Source: Streptosporangiaceae bacterium (lineage in GTDB: Bacteria > Actinomycetota > Actinomycetes > Streptosporangiales > Streptosporangiaceae). From it: 13,952 nt of DNA. Both the position numbers and the translations under genes were made by a program. How positions within the stretch are numbered: the stretch's first letter is position 1; each line of letters opens with the position of its first letter. The notes below the pieces were generated by a model, which saw nothing but the letters and a program-made list of their open reading frames with translations, searched no databases and had not been told where the DNA came from. Where the stretch lies: NCBI GenBank assembly GCA_030045215.1, contig JASIBJ010000218.1, forward strand, positions 1-13,952, in the 5' to 3' direction. Below are positions 6,810 to 13,952 of this stretch, piece by piece.

Positions 6810-7987
6810 CTGGATCTGCCTCCTGTGGTCGCCGGCACGTCCGCGCGAGACGAGATGTCGCGCCCGACTGCGAGCTCTGGCACCGGCGGTGCGGGCAGGT
6901 CGACGCCGATCTGCCGGAGCGCCGCCGTGTACGCGGGCTCCCAGGGCGGCGGCCGGCCAGAACGTCCGCTCGGACGGGGCGCGCCGTCCCGAAGCGCCAG
7001 CACCCGTGCGGTAATGCCGCTGACGGTTGGCCGGCAGACATGCGCTCGGCCCTGCTCAAGCTCGTGCTGCAAGTTGTCCCGGCCGTGCCCGGGCATGACG
7101 TCGAGCATCAGCAGTTCGCGGCCGACGATGCGGGCCTCGCTGCACGTGACCGCGCCGGGCAATGCGAGCACGACGTCAGCTGCCGCCATGAGCTCGGGCA
7201 CCCGGTCGGTGAAGCCGAACGGCCTGATCCGCGGTCTTGCCACGGCCAGCTCCCGGAGCTGGCGCTCGGCTGCCCGTCGGCGGCCGGCCACGGCCAGCAC
7301 GTCGATCCCGGCGTCCGCTAGCGCTGCGGCGCTCTCTGGTAGCGGGCAGAAGCCCCAGCCACTATCGATCATCAGAATGCAGAAGCTGTCAGCAGGTACC
7401 CCGAGCGCGGCCCTCGCCTGCTGTTGGGACGGTGCGGAGTAGAAGGGCGCCCGCACCGGCGGCGGCACGATCGCCACCCGCGCGTGCGGCAGGTAACGGC
7501 GGACGGACTCCTCGGCCGCCGCCGACGTGACCAGGAAGAGGTCGGTCCCCGGGGCCACCCACATCCGGTGCACCGCCACATCGGTGCAGAGCACCACGGT
7601 GCGGCGCGCTGGCGCCTCGGCCTTGAGCCTGGCCGCTGCAGACGCGCCGGTCGCGAACACGCTGAGCACTAGGTCAGCCGGCTGCCGGTCCAATTCGGCT
7701 CGCAGCGCCGGGACCATCCTGGCGGTAGTCGCCCGGTCCATCAGATCGGCCAGCCGGCTTCCGGTGCGAAGGTGGGCGAAATGGAGCCCGTCGTATACGC
7801 CAGGCATGCCGAGGAGACGATTGAACAGCCGCTCTCCGGCAACGCCGGCCACCGGCCCGAGGAGGGCCATGCTGTCCAGCCGCCTGGTGTGCCAGCCCGA
7901 CTGCTCAAGCAAGCCGACGCAGCTGCGCGCCATCATCTCGTGACCGAGCCCGAACGACCCCGCCAGGAGCACCGCGTGTCTGCTCAC
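6806..7987 (-). CDS. GT28 / MGDG-synthase-like glycosyltransferase, first gene of the hopanoid operon
   Basis: 393 residues from GTG 7987-7985, with GGGAG 5 bases upstream. The N-terminal half begins 'AVLLAGSFGLGHEMMARSCVGLL', the Gly-loop start of MGDG-synthase and MurG-like GT-B enzymes, and includes 'VLCTDVAVHRMWVAPGTDLFLVTS' (~132-154), equivalent to the TDf..H..W region of that family. The C-terminal half has 'LPGAVTCSEA' (276-285) and 'MPGHGRDNLQHEL' (298-310), where GT28 enzymes bind the nucleotide sugar and the second Gly loop. No transmembrane segment is obvious; such enzymes sit on the inner membrane face and glycosylate lipids. The last ~45 residues are Pro/Arg/Ala-rich and look disordered. 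Its stop overlaps the hpnJ start (ATGA), so it belongs to that operon. Likely role, by position only: transfer of a sugar to the hopanoid side chain, the step done by the unrelated GT2 enzyme HpnI elsewhere. Confidence 0.75.
   Translation of the reverse strand: MSRHAVLLAGSFGLGHEMMARSCVGLLEQSGWHTRRLDSMALLGPVAGVAGERLFNRLLGMPGVYDGLHFAHLRTGSRLADLMDRATTARMVPALRAELDRQPADLVLSVFATGASAAARLKAEAPARRTVVLCTDVAVHRMWVAPGTDLFLVTSAAAEESVRRYLPHARVAIVPPPVRAPFYSAPSQQQARAALGVPADSFCILMIDSGWGFCPLPESAAALADAGIDVLAVAGRRRAAERQLRELAVARPRIRPFGFTDRVPELMAAADVVLALPGAVTCSEARIVGRELLMLDVMPGHGRDNLQHELEQGRAHVCRPTVSGITARVLALRDGAPRPSGRSGRPPPWEPAYTAALRQIGVDLPAPPVPELAVGRDISSRADVPATTGGRSR
6819..6824 (-). promoter_or_regulatory. Strong ribosome binding site of hpnJ inside the glycosyltransferase gene
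   Basis: AGGAGG on the minus strand, 9 bases from ATG 6809. It is a full match to the anti-Shine-Dalgarno sequence, lies within the last codons of the upstream gene and decides between the two tandem ATG codons. It supports translational coupling of the pair. Confidence 0.75.
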
Positions 7988-8318
7988 GGCGTCTCCCGAT
8001 GGCGCGGCCGCGTACTTCGCCCGGCCGGAGCCTCACCGGCTAGCACGCATCCTCTCCCCCCGCCGCGCAACCGTCTCCATATCCCCCGGCTGACCCGGCC
8101 GCGCACCACCCGCCCGGGGTGATTCCCTGCCGCCCAGGGGACGGGTGAGGCTGGTGGTGGGAGCGCTTGACTGGAGTTATAGACATAGAGACAGGCCGCG
8201 GGACGGCGCCGCAGGAGGCCGGCGCTTGTCCTGATGCCCTTGGGGAGCGAGGACTCGTGTCGCGTGGCCGGACCTGGCCAGGCGGCCCTGGTTAGCGTTA
8301 CGAGGAAAAGAAACCGTC
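7988..8318. other. Divergent intergenic region (331 bases) with nested inverted repeats
   Basis: This gap lies between the start of the minus-strand hopanoid operon and the start of the LuxR-type regulator, so it must hold promoters for both, but I see no good -35/-10 pair for either. It does hold several inverted repeats: CACCACC (8104-8110) pairs with GGTGGTG (8153-8159), enclosing CCCTG/CAGGG; CACCC and GGGTG flank 5 bases near 8107-8121; and CCTGGCCAGG at 8273-8282 is a perfect palindrome. The stretch around 8167-8195 is noticeably AT-rich and contains TTGACT (8167-8172) without a well-placed -10. No open frame of gene-like character was found. The palindromes are candidates for operator sites of the adjacent regulator. 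Confidence 0.45.
8273..8282. repeat. 10-bp perfect palindrome upstream of the LuxR-type gene
   Basis: CCTGGCCAGG is self-complementary over all 10 bases and sits 36 bases before the ATG at 8319. It is flanked on both sides by GGCC. It could be an autoregulatory site, but GC-rich DNA produces such palindromes by chance fairly often. Confidence 0.3.
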
Positions 8319-11150
8319 ATGTCATCCGAAAGCCGTCGATACACCGCCACTCTCCCAGCGGGCGGCCTTGCGCACGCGCCGGCAACATGGCGAGCAGCTG
8401 GACTGATCGGCCGCGGCGCTGTGTGCCAGGAGCTTGATCAGCTCGTCGACGCAGTCGGCACTGGTCAGAGCACGGCGCTGGTCATACGGGGCGAGCCGGG
8501 GATCGGGAAGACGGCACTGCTTGACCATCTGGCCGAACACGCGCCGGGCTGCCGGGTCGAGCGCATGACCGGCATTCAGTCGGAGCTGGAGCTGGCATTT
8601 GCCGGACTCCATCAGCTATGCCAGCCCATGCTGGCCCATCTCGACGCCACGCCTGCGCCCCAGCGCGCGGCGCTGCGGACCGCGCTGGGCATGAGCACCG
8701 GGCCGGTACCCGACCGGTTTCTTGTCGGCCTGGCCGTGCTCAGCCTGCTGTCCGACGTCGCCCACGAGAGGCCTCTGCTGTGCCTGATCGATGACGCCCA
8801 GTGGCTGGACCAGGCTTCCGCGCAGGTGCTGGCCTTCGCCGCCCGGCGGCTCGGAGCAGAGTCAGTCGGCCTGGTCTTCGCCGCTAGCGCGCCGACGCGT
8901 GAACTCGCGGACCTGCCGGCCCTGGTCGTCGGGGGCCTGCGAGACGAGGATGCCAGCGCGCTGCTCGACACAGCGCTTGCGGGTCCGATAGATCCGCAGG
9001 TGCGCAGCCAGATCATCGCCGAAGCGCACGGCAACCCGCTGGCCGTGCTCGAGCTGCCACGCGGGCTGGCCGTGGCGCAACTGGCCGGCGGGTTCGGACT
9101 TCCCGGCGCGATGGGCCTGGCGGGCAGCATGGAGGAGAGCTTCGGGCGCCGCGTGAATGCGCTCCCCGGCCCGACGCGCGAGTTGCTGCTCATCGCGGCG
9201 GCTGACCCGACTGGTGACGCAGCGCTGGTGTGGCGCGCAGCTTCGCGGCTCGGCATCGGTGCGGAGGCAGCCGTTCCGGCCGCCGAGGCCAGTCTGGCCG
9301 AGTTCGGTGCCAGGGTCCGGTTCCGTCATCCGCTCGTCCGGTCGGCGGTTTACCGATCGGGTTCGGTGGGGGACATCCGGCGGGCCCATGGCGCGCTGGC
9401 GGACGTCACTGATGCCCGGCTCGACCCGGACCGGCGGGCGTGGCACCGGGCGCAGGCTGCTAACGGACCGGATGCGGATATAGCCGACGAATTGGAACGC
9501 TCGGCCGAACGCGCCCGGTCCCGTGGCGGTGTCGGCGCGGCAGCGGCGTTCCTGGAGCGCTCGGCCGTCCTGACGCTCGCGCCCCGGCAGCGGGCCAGGC
9601 GGGCGCTGGCAGCCGCGGAGGCCAAGCTGCAGGCTGGCGAGGTCAGCGCGGCGCGCGCCCTGCTGGCCCTGGCCGAGGCCGAGGCTCGCAGCGAGACCCA
9701 GCAGGCGCACGTCGAACTGGTGCGGGCCAGGGTCGCGTTCGCGGCGAGCCATGGTAGCGACGCGCCGACTTTGCTGCTGGAGGCGGCACGACGCCTTGAA
9801 CCCCTGGACGCCGAGCTTGCCCGGTCGACCTACCTGGAGGCGCTGTCCGCCGGGATCTTCGCCGGGCAGCTCTCCAGCCCTGGGAGCGGCCTCTGGGAGG
9901 TGGCACGGGCAGCGCTGACGGCGCCGCCGTCGCGCGGGCCATCGCGCGCGCCCGATCTCCTTCTCGATGGCCTGGCCGCCTACTACACCGACGGCTACGA
10001 AGCCGGTGTGCCGGTCCTGCGCCGGGCGCTGACGGCGTTCGGGGCGGATATGTCGGTCGAGGAGGAGCTCCGCTGGCTCTGGCTCGCCTGTCTCACCGCG
10101 GTGCACGTGTGGGACGACAGTGGCTGGGAGCGAATGTCGGCCCGGTACCTGGCGCTCGCTCGCCAGGCCGGAGCCCTCGGCGAGCACCCGCTGGCGCTGA
10201 GCATGCGCGCTTACCGGCTGCTCCTCGCCGGCCAGCTGACGGCCTCGGAGTCCCTGGTTACACAGGCACAGGCCGCGACGGAGGCGACGGGTGGCACGCT
10301 CGCGCCCTATGGTGCCCTGTCCCTGGCGGCGCTGCAGGGCAACGAGTCCACCGTGGCTGCGCTGGTCGACGCGGCCGCGCCCGAACTGACCGAGCGCGGC
10401 GAGGGAGCCGGAATGACGGCTGTCGGCATGGCCAACGCGCTGCTCTACCTAGGCCTCGGCCGTTACCAGGAGGCAGTGCCTGGCGCGCAACTGGCCACCG
10501 CGAGCCCGGGAACCATCGGCATGCCGCCGTGGGCCATCGCCGAGCTCATCGAGGCAGCCGTCCGCACGGGCAAGACCGACCTCGCGGCCGACGCCTACGA
10601 GCGGCTCGCCGAGATGACCGATGCCAGCGGCACGGACTGGGCGCTCGGAATCCAGGCGCGATCGCATGCGCTGCTCGGCAACGGCGCGCAGGCCGAGGAG
10701 CGGTACCGCGAGGCGACCGCCAGGCTGCAGCGGACCGGGCTGCGCATCTGCCTCGCCCGAGCCCACTTGCTCTACGGCGAATGGCTGCGCCGGGAGCGCC
10801 GCCGCATCGACGCCCGCGAGCAACTCAGGACTGCCTTCCACATGCTGGACTCGATGGGCGTCGCGGCATTCGCCGAGCGGGCCAGACGCGAGCTGCAGGC
10901 CACCGGCGAGACCGCGCGCAAGCGCGGTCCCGGCGTCCGGACCGATCAGCTCACGGCCCAGGAGTCACAGATCGCCCGGCTCGCCAGCGACGGGCTGTCT
11001 AACCCGGAGATCGGTGCGAGGCTCTACATCAGCCCTCACACGGTGCAGTATCACCTGCGCAAGGTCTATGCCAAGCTCGGAATCACGGCACGTAGCCAGC
11101 TTGGCCGGGTCCTTCCCGGGGGACGTGCGGATGCCTCAGAGGCCGATTAG
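8319..11150 (+). CDS. LAL-type LuxR transcriptional regulator (ATP-binding, 943 residues)
   Basis: Starts at ATG 8319 with GAGGAAA about 10 bases upstream, ends at TAG 11148-11150. Layout is that of the large ATP-binding LuxR (LAL/MalT-like) regulators. An N-terminal ATPase has Walker A GEPGIGKT (58-65) and Walker B LLCLIDDAQWLD (153-164). A long alpha-helical middle follows (about 350-860), rich in Ala/Leu/Glu pairs such as 'AAAEAKLQAGEVSAARALLALAEAEA', resembling TPR-type repeats that sense ligands or proteins. A C-terminal LuxR HTH (about 878-935) shows 'LTAQESQIARLASDGLSNPEIGARLYISPHTVQYHLRKVYAKLGI', with the recognition helix at SPHTVQYHLRKVY. Length is normal for the class. These proteins often activate adjacent secondary-metabolite or sugar genes. 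It is divergent from the hopanoid operon and directly upstream of a broken exporter, so either is a possible target. Substrate or signal cannot be read. Confidence 0.92.
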   Translation: MSSESRRYTATLPAGGLAHAPATWRAAGLIGRGAVCQELDQLVDAVGTGQSTALVIRGEPGIGKTALLDHLAEHAPGCRVERMTGIQSELELAFAGLHQLCQPMLAHLDATPAPQRAALRTALGMSTGPVPDRFLVGLAVLSLLSDVAHERPLLCLIDDAQWLDQASAQVLAFAARRLGAESVGLVFAASAPTRELADLPALVVGGLRDEDASALLDTALAGPIDPQVRSQIIAEAHGNPLAVLELPRGLAVAQLAGGFGLPGAMGLAGSMEESFGRRVNALPGPTRELLLIAAADPTGDAALVWRAASRLGIGAEAAVPAAEASLAEFGARVRFRHPLVRSAVYRSGSVGDIRRAHGALADVTDARLDPDRRAWHRAQAANGPDADIADELERSAERARSRGGVGAAAAFLERSAVLTLAPRQRARRALAAAEAKLQAGEVSAARALLALAEAEARSETQQAHVELVRARVAFAASHGSDAPTLLLEAARRLEPLDAELARSTYLEALSAGIFAGQLSSPGSGLWEVARAALTAPPSRGPSRAPDLLLDGLAAYYTDGYEAGVPVLRRALTAFGADMSVEEELRWLWLACLTAVHVWDDSGWERMSARYLALARQAGALGEHPLALSMRAYRLLLAGQLTASESLVTQAQAATEATGGTLAPYGALSLAALQGNESTVAALVDAAAPELTERGEGAGMTAVGMANALLYLGLGRYQEAVPGAQLATASPGTIGMPPWAIAELIEAAVRTGKTDLAADAYERLAEMTDASGTDWALGIQARSHALLGNGAQAEERYREATARLQRTGLRICLARAHLLYGEWLRRERRRIDAREQLRTAFHMLDSMGVAAFAERARRELQATGETARKRGPGVRTDQLTAQESQIARLASDGLSNPEIGARLYISPHTVQYHLRKVYAKLGITARSQLGRVLPGGRADASEAD

Positions 11151-11171
11151 CCGGACCTCGCATATTGGCAC

Positions 11172-11184
11172 AGAAGCAGCTTCT
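11172..11184. promoter_or_regulatory. Palindrome AGAAGC-A-GCTTCT upstream of the broken exporter
   Basis: A perfect 6+1+6 palindrome between the regulator's stop (11150) and the exporter's GTG (11249). GCTTC can alternatively pair with GAAGC at 11188-11192. It could be an operator or a short hairpin ending the luxR transcript; no T-run follows. No clear promoter boxes accompany it. Confidence 0.3.
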
Positions 11185-11248
11185 CTGGAAGCATGACTGT
11201 CTCCCGCGCCAAGACAGCGTGCTGGGAGCCGAACCGGGAGGCTGCGAG

Positions 11249-12743
11249 GTGCCAGGCGGGCGACAGGACGGCAGCGGACCGACTGCAGCCGAGGCTACGT
11301 CGGCTCCGGCCGTTGGGGCCAGCCGTGGCATGGTCCTGGTCTGCGCAGCTCAGTTCGTGCTGCAGCTCGATTCAGCATCGTTAACGTGGCCCTGCCCACT
11401 ATCGAGTCGGACCTGCGCATTGCGCCTGCGGAGCTGCAGTGGATCGTGACCGGCTACGCGCTGACGTTCGGCTCGTTGCTGCTGGTCGGTGGCCGACTGG
11501 CTGATTTCGTGGGCCGGCGGCGGCTGCTGGTTGTCGGTCTGGTCGCGTTCGCGATCGCGTCGCTCGCATGCGGCCTCGCGCAGTGGCCACTGATGCTTAT
11601 CGCCGCCAGGGTGGTGCAGGGCGCCGCCGGGGCGATGGTCTCGCCCGCCGCGCTATCCCTGCTGACCACGACGAACCCGGAGGGCCCGGCCCGCACCAGG
11701 GCGCTGTCGATCTGGCAGGCGACGACGGCGTCGGGCGCCACGGCTGGAATCATCGCCGGGGCCTGCTGACGCAGTACCTGGGGTGGCGTGCGGTGTTCCT
11801 GGTAAATCCGCCTATCATCGCGGTGATGCTGGCCTTCGTGCGGCGACTGCCAGCCGGCGTCCCGGCTAAGGGCAGTCGGCTGGACTATCGCGGCGCCGCG
11901 CTCATCACGGCCGCGATCGCCAGCTTGATCTTCGGGCTCAGCTACGGCCAGCAGCACGGGTTCGGCTCGCCGGGGACAGTCGCGGGCATCGGTGCCTCCG
12001 TGATACTGGGGGTGATCTTCGTCTGGGCCGAGCGAACGTCGGCTGCGCCGATGCTGCCGCTCATGATCTTCTCGGCGCCACCGCGGCGCGCTGCGGTCAC
12101 GGCGATGGTGATGATCGGCGCGGTGCTGGCTGGCTACGTGTACTTCGTCTCGCTGTTCCTTCAGAAGGTCCTTCATTTCAGCCCCGTGCTGACCGGGGCG
12201 GCGCTGGTCCCGTCGACGCTGACGGTCGTCACGATGTCGACGCTCGGGACACGCCGCCTGCTCGCGCGGCTGCCGGTATGGCAGGTCTTGCTCGGCGGGT
12301 TGCTGTGCCTCGGCGGCGGTCAGGTGTGGCTGGCCCAGGTTTCGGCGACCGCGACGTACCCGCAAGTCGTACTGCCTGGCCTGCTCCTGACCTCGCTGGG
12401 TATCGGCCTTGCCCTGCCGGCCGCGTCGGTTGCGATCACGAACGGCGTGCGGCAGCAAGATCAAGGCCTGGCCGGCGCCCTGTTCACGACGAGCCAGCAG
12501 ACCGGCGCGGCGATCGGGCTTGCGGTCCTCGCCACCGCCGCGGCGGCCCGAACGGCGCAGACGGGCTCGCTAGCGGCCGGTTACCGGCTGTCATTCTTCA
12601 TCGCCGCCGGGCTCATCCTGCTGGCCGGAGCCGTCGTGACGGTCGAGGTGCGTCCCGGCCGCGGGCGGCTCGCCCGCCTGCACGACGCACGACAGGGCGC
12701 GCCTCCGGCTAGCCTCGCCGACGCCCAGCTGCGCCGGTGCTGA
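11249..12743 (+). pseudogene. DHA2-type MFS exporter broken by two single-base deletions
   Basis: Three consecutive frames together read as one MFS exporter of about 498 residues, of the 14-helix drug-resistance class. Part 1 starts at GTG 11249 (CGGGAG 8 bases upstream) and includes 'RGMVLVCAAQFVLQLD'. At 11369-11373 a T appears missing, after which the expected 'SIVNVALPTI' is encoded one frame back. Part 2 carries 'ELQWIVTGYALTFGSLLLVGGRLADFVGRRRLL' (loop 2-3 motif GGRLADFVGRRR) and 'AARVVQGAAGAMVSPAALSLL', then hits TGA at 11767-11769 after a lost G in the run at 11758-11761. Part 3 continues 'LLTQYLGWRAVFLVNPP' through to TGA 12741-12743 with normal MFS helices. Everything else is intact, so the gene is recently dead or the two deletions are read errors. 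DHA2 members export antibiotics or similar compounds; likely partnered with the upstream LuxR-type regulator, or a self-resistance gene. Confidence 0.85.
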
Positions 12744-12791
12744 CGTGTCCGCTCCGATGATGGCAATCGCCGGGAAGCTGGTAGTGACGAC

Positions 12792-13865
12792 ATGACAGAC
12801 CCCGCGCCGCCGGCCGCGATACCGGGCCTGAACCGCAGCGATCCGCGCAGTCGCGGTCTCACCAGGGTGCGTGCCGGAACAGCGTTTGCGTACCTGGACA
12901 GCGCCGGCGGCGAGGTCACCGACCGGCCGACCCTCGAGCGCATCAAGGCGCTGGCCATCCCCCCGGCCTGGACCGGCGTCTGGATCTCGGCCGATCCGCT
13001 TGGCCATATTCAGGCCACCGGCGTGGATAGCCGCGGCCGGGTCCAGTACCGCTACCACCAGCTGTGGCGCGAGCAGAGAGACGAGCAGAAGTTCGCCCAC
13101 ATGCTACGGTTTGCCGCTGCACTGCCGGGGCTGCGCGAGGCCACACTGCGCGATCTCCGGCATCACGGGCTCGACCGCGGCCGGGTGGCCGCAGCGGCAG
13201 TGCGGCTGATCGACCTCGGCTTGTTCCGGCTCGGCGGCGAGCGGTACGCCGAGCTTGACCACCATTACGGTGCCGCGACGCTGGAGAAGCAGCACGTGCG
13301 CGTGCACCGTAACGGCCTCGAGTTCGACTACATCGCCAAGGAGGGCATGCACAGGACGGTAGCGGTCGCGGACGCTGCGGTGCTGCCCACCGTCCGCACG
13401 CTCGCTCATGCCGACAACGGACTCACGGCCCTGTTCTGCTTCCAGGACGCCAGCGCGGCCTGGCGTCCGCTGCACTCGCATGACGTCAGCGCCTACATTG
13501 CCGACAGCTCAGGCGGCCACTTCACGGCCAAAGAGTTCCGGACGTGGAATGCGACGGTGCTGATGGCCTTGGCGCTGGCCGACGCCGGCCCGCCTGCATC
13601 CGAGCGGGCGGCGCGCAGCGCGGTCAACGCGGGCGTACGTGCCGTGGCGACCTGGCTTGGTGACACTCCGACGGTGGCTCGCTCGGCCTACATCGACCCG
13701 CGCCTTATTGCCCGTTACAGCGTCCGGGGCGGCCTGGCCGGCATTCCCGTGCAGCCCGTCACACTGCCGGCCGGAGTCGGCGTGGAGGAGGCGGTAGCGG
13801 CGTTGCTCGCGGAACAGCCTGAAGACCCGGATGGCTTATCGCAGGAAGACGCAAACCTCCGGTAA
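12792..13865 (+). CDS. DNA topoisomerase IB (poxvirus-type)
   Basis: Complete 357-residue protein from ATG 12792 to TAA 13863-13865; only a weak, distant GGGAAG lies upstream. The N-terminal DNA-binding domain (about 15-110) shows 'RGLTRVRAGTAFAYLD' and 'IPPAWTGVWISADPLGHIQATGVDSRGRVQYRYH'. The catalytic domain shows R146 ('GLFRLGGERYAE'), K183 ('DYIAKEG'), R250 in 'HFTAKEFRTWNAT' and Tyr300 in 'ARSAYIDPRL', the nucleophile that forms a 3'-phosphotyrosyl bond while relaxing supercoils. The spacing R-37-K and R-41-x-9-Y matches the bacterial enzymes as I recall them. The position nine residues before Tyr300 is Asp291 ('LGDTP'), where vaccinia has His265 and bacterial enzymes often Asn. The helix carrying 'AELDHHYGAATL' is also less conserved (usual N..SYG). 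It is likely transcribed alone, 48 bases after the exporter pseudogene. Bacteria use it as an accessory to topoisomerase IA and gyrase. Confidence 0.93.
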   Translation: MTDPAPPAAIPGLNRSDPRSRGLTRVRAGTAFAYLDSAGGEVTDRPTLERIKALAIPPAWTGVWISADPLGHIQATGVDSRGRVQYRYHQLWREQRDEQKFAHMLRFAAALPGLREATLRDLRHHGLDRGRVAAAAVRLIDLGLFRLGGERYAELDHHYGAATLEKQHVRVHRNGLEFDYIAKEGMHRTVAVADAAVLPTVRTLAHADNGLTALFCFQDASAAWRPLHSHDVSAYIADSSGGHFTAKEFRTWNATVLMALALADAGPPASERAARSAVNAGVRAVATWLGDTPTVARSAYIDPRLIARYSVRGGLAGIPVQPVTLPAGVGVEEAVAALLAEQPEDPDGLSQEDANLR

Positions 13866-13952
13866 ATTAGCAGCGCTGGAAGCTGCATACTGGGAAGCCA
13901 GCGTCCGGCGCACGATCAGGGATGGCGCGAAGTGCCCGAGTTGAGGGAGCTG
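13866..13952 (+). other. Window end, 87 bases without a gene
   Basis: No open frame of gene-like length is seen. CGCTGG (13874-13879) can pair with CCAGCG (13898-13903) and GCAGC (13870-13874) with GCTGC nearby, a weak hairpin that may end the topoisomerase transcript, without a T-run. The next gene probably starts beyond the window. Confidence 0.3.

Noticed and set aside
8167..8195. TTGACT followed by TATAGACATAG as a promoter for the LuxR-type gene
   Set aside because: The -35-like box is good, but the AT-rich -10 candidates lie only 7 to 13 bases away, so the spacing does not fit a standard promoter.
8862..10187. 441-codon open frame on the minus strand inside the LuxR-type gene
   Set aside because: It lies fully antisense to a well-supported regulator, has Arg/Gly/Pro-rich low-complexity translation and no recognisable domain; long antisense frames are expected in GC-rich DNA.
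1..13952. Mobile element, tRNA, rRNA, CRISPR or phage genes
   Set aside because: No transposase or integrase motifs, no terminal inverted repeats, no direct-repeat arrays and no tRNA-like or rRNA-like sequence were recognised on either strand.

Overview
The window is very GC-rich, with many GTG starts and strong third-position G/C bias. Together with its gene content (a large ATP-binding LuxR regulator, a class-specific UvrA remnant, a MarR/exporter pair and a bacterial topoisomerase IB) this points to a soil-type actinobacterium. No RNA gene, CRISPR array, insertion sequence or phage gene was seen. All family assignments are from reading the translations; no database search was run.

Region 1 (1-2532) is a scrapyard of gene ends plus two intact small genes. 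It starts with the last 98 codons of a histidinol-phosphate aminotransferase. The first 80 codons of a metallo-beta-lactamase-fold hydrolase follow, and run directly into the last ~199 codons of a UvrA-like excinuclease subunit. Next come an intact SnoaL-like protein and an intact MarR regulator. Last is a short, frameshifted 3' end of a short-chain dehydrogenase, whose stop codon overlaps the start of the next gene.

Region 2 (2329-3803) is a MarR-type control module. A hairpin follows marR, and a near-perfect TTGCT/AGCAA palindrome overlaps a plausible -35/-10 promoter. This promoter reads through the dehydrogenase remnant into an intact 12-helix MFS exporter.

Region 3 (3844-7987, minus strand) is the most interesting part. 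It is a tight three-gene operon, transcribed in the order GT28/MGDG-synthase-like glycosyltransferase, HpnJ-like radical SAM enzyme, HpnR-like B12-binding radical SAM methylase. In characterised bacteria HpnJ contracts a sugar on the bacteriohopanetetrol side chain to a cyclitol ether, and HpnR methylates C-3 of the hopanoid A-ring. The usual sugar-adding and deacetylating partners (HpnI, HpnK) and the hopanoid core genes are not in the window; the glycosyltransferase sits where HpnI would be expected. My inference is a hopanoid-tailoring operon with a non-homologous sugar-transfer step, possibly giving a 3-methylated cyclitol-ether hopanoid.

Region 4 (7988-12743) begins with a 331-base divergent intergenic region containing several inverted repeats. 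It is followed by a 943-residue LAL-type LuxR regulator. A DHA2-type exporter follows that is broken by two single-base deletions, both in homopolymer runs, so either a pseudogene or sequence error.

Region 5 (12792-13865) is a complete topoisomerase IB with an Asp where the catalytic His/Asn is expected. The last 87 bases hold no gene.
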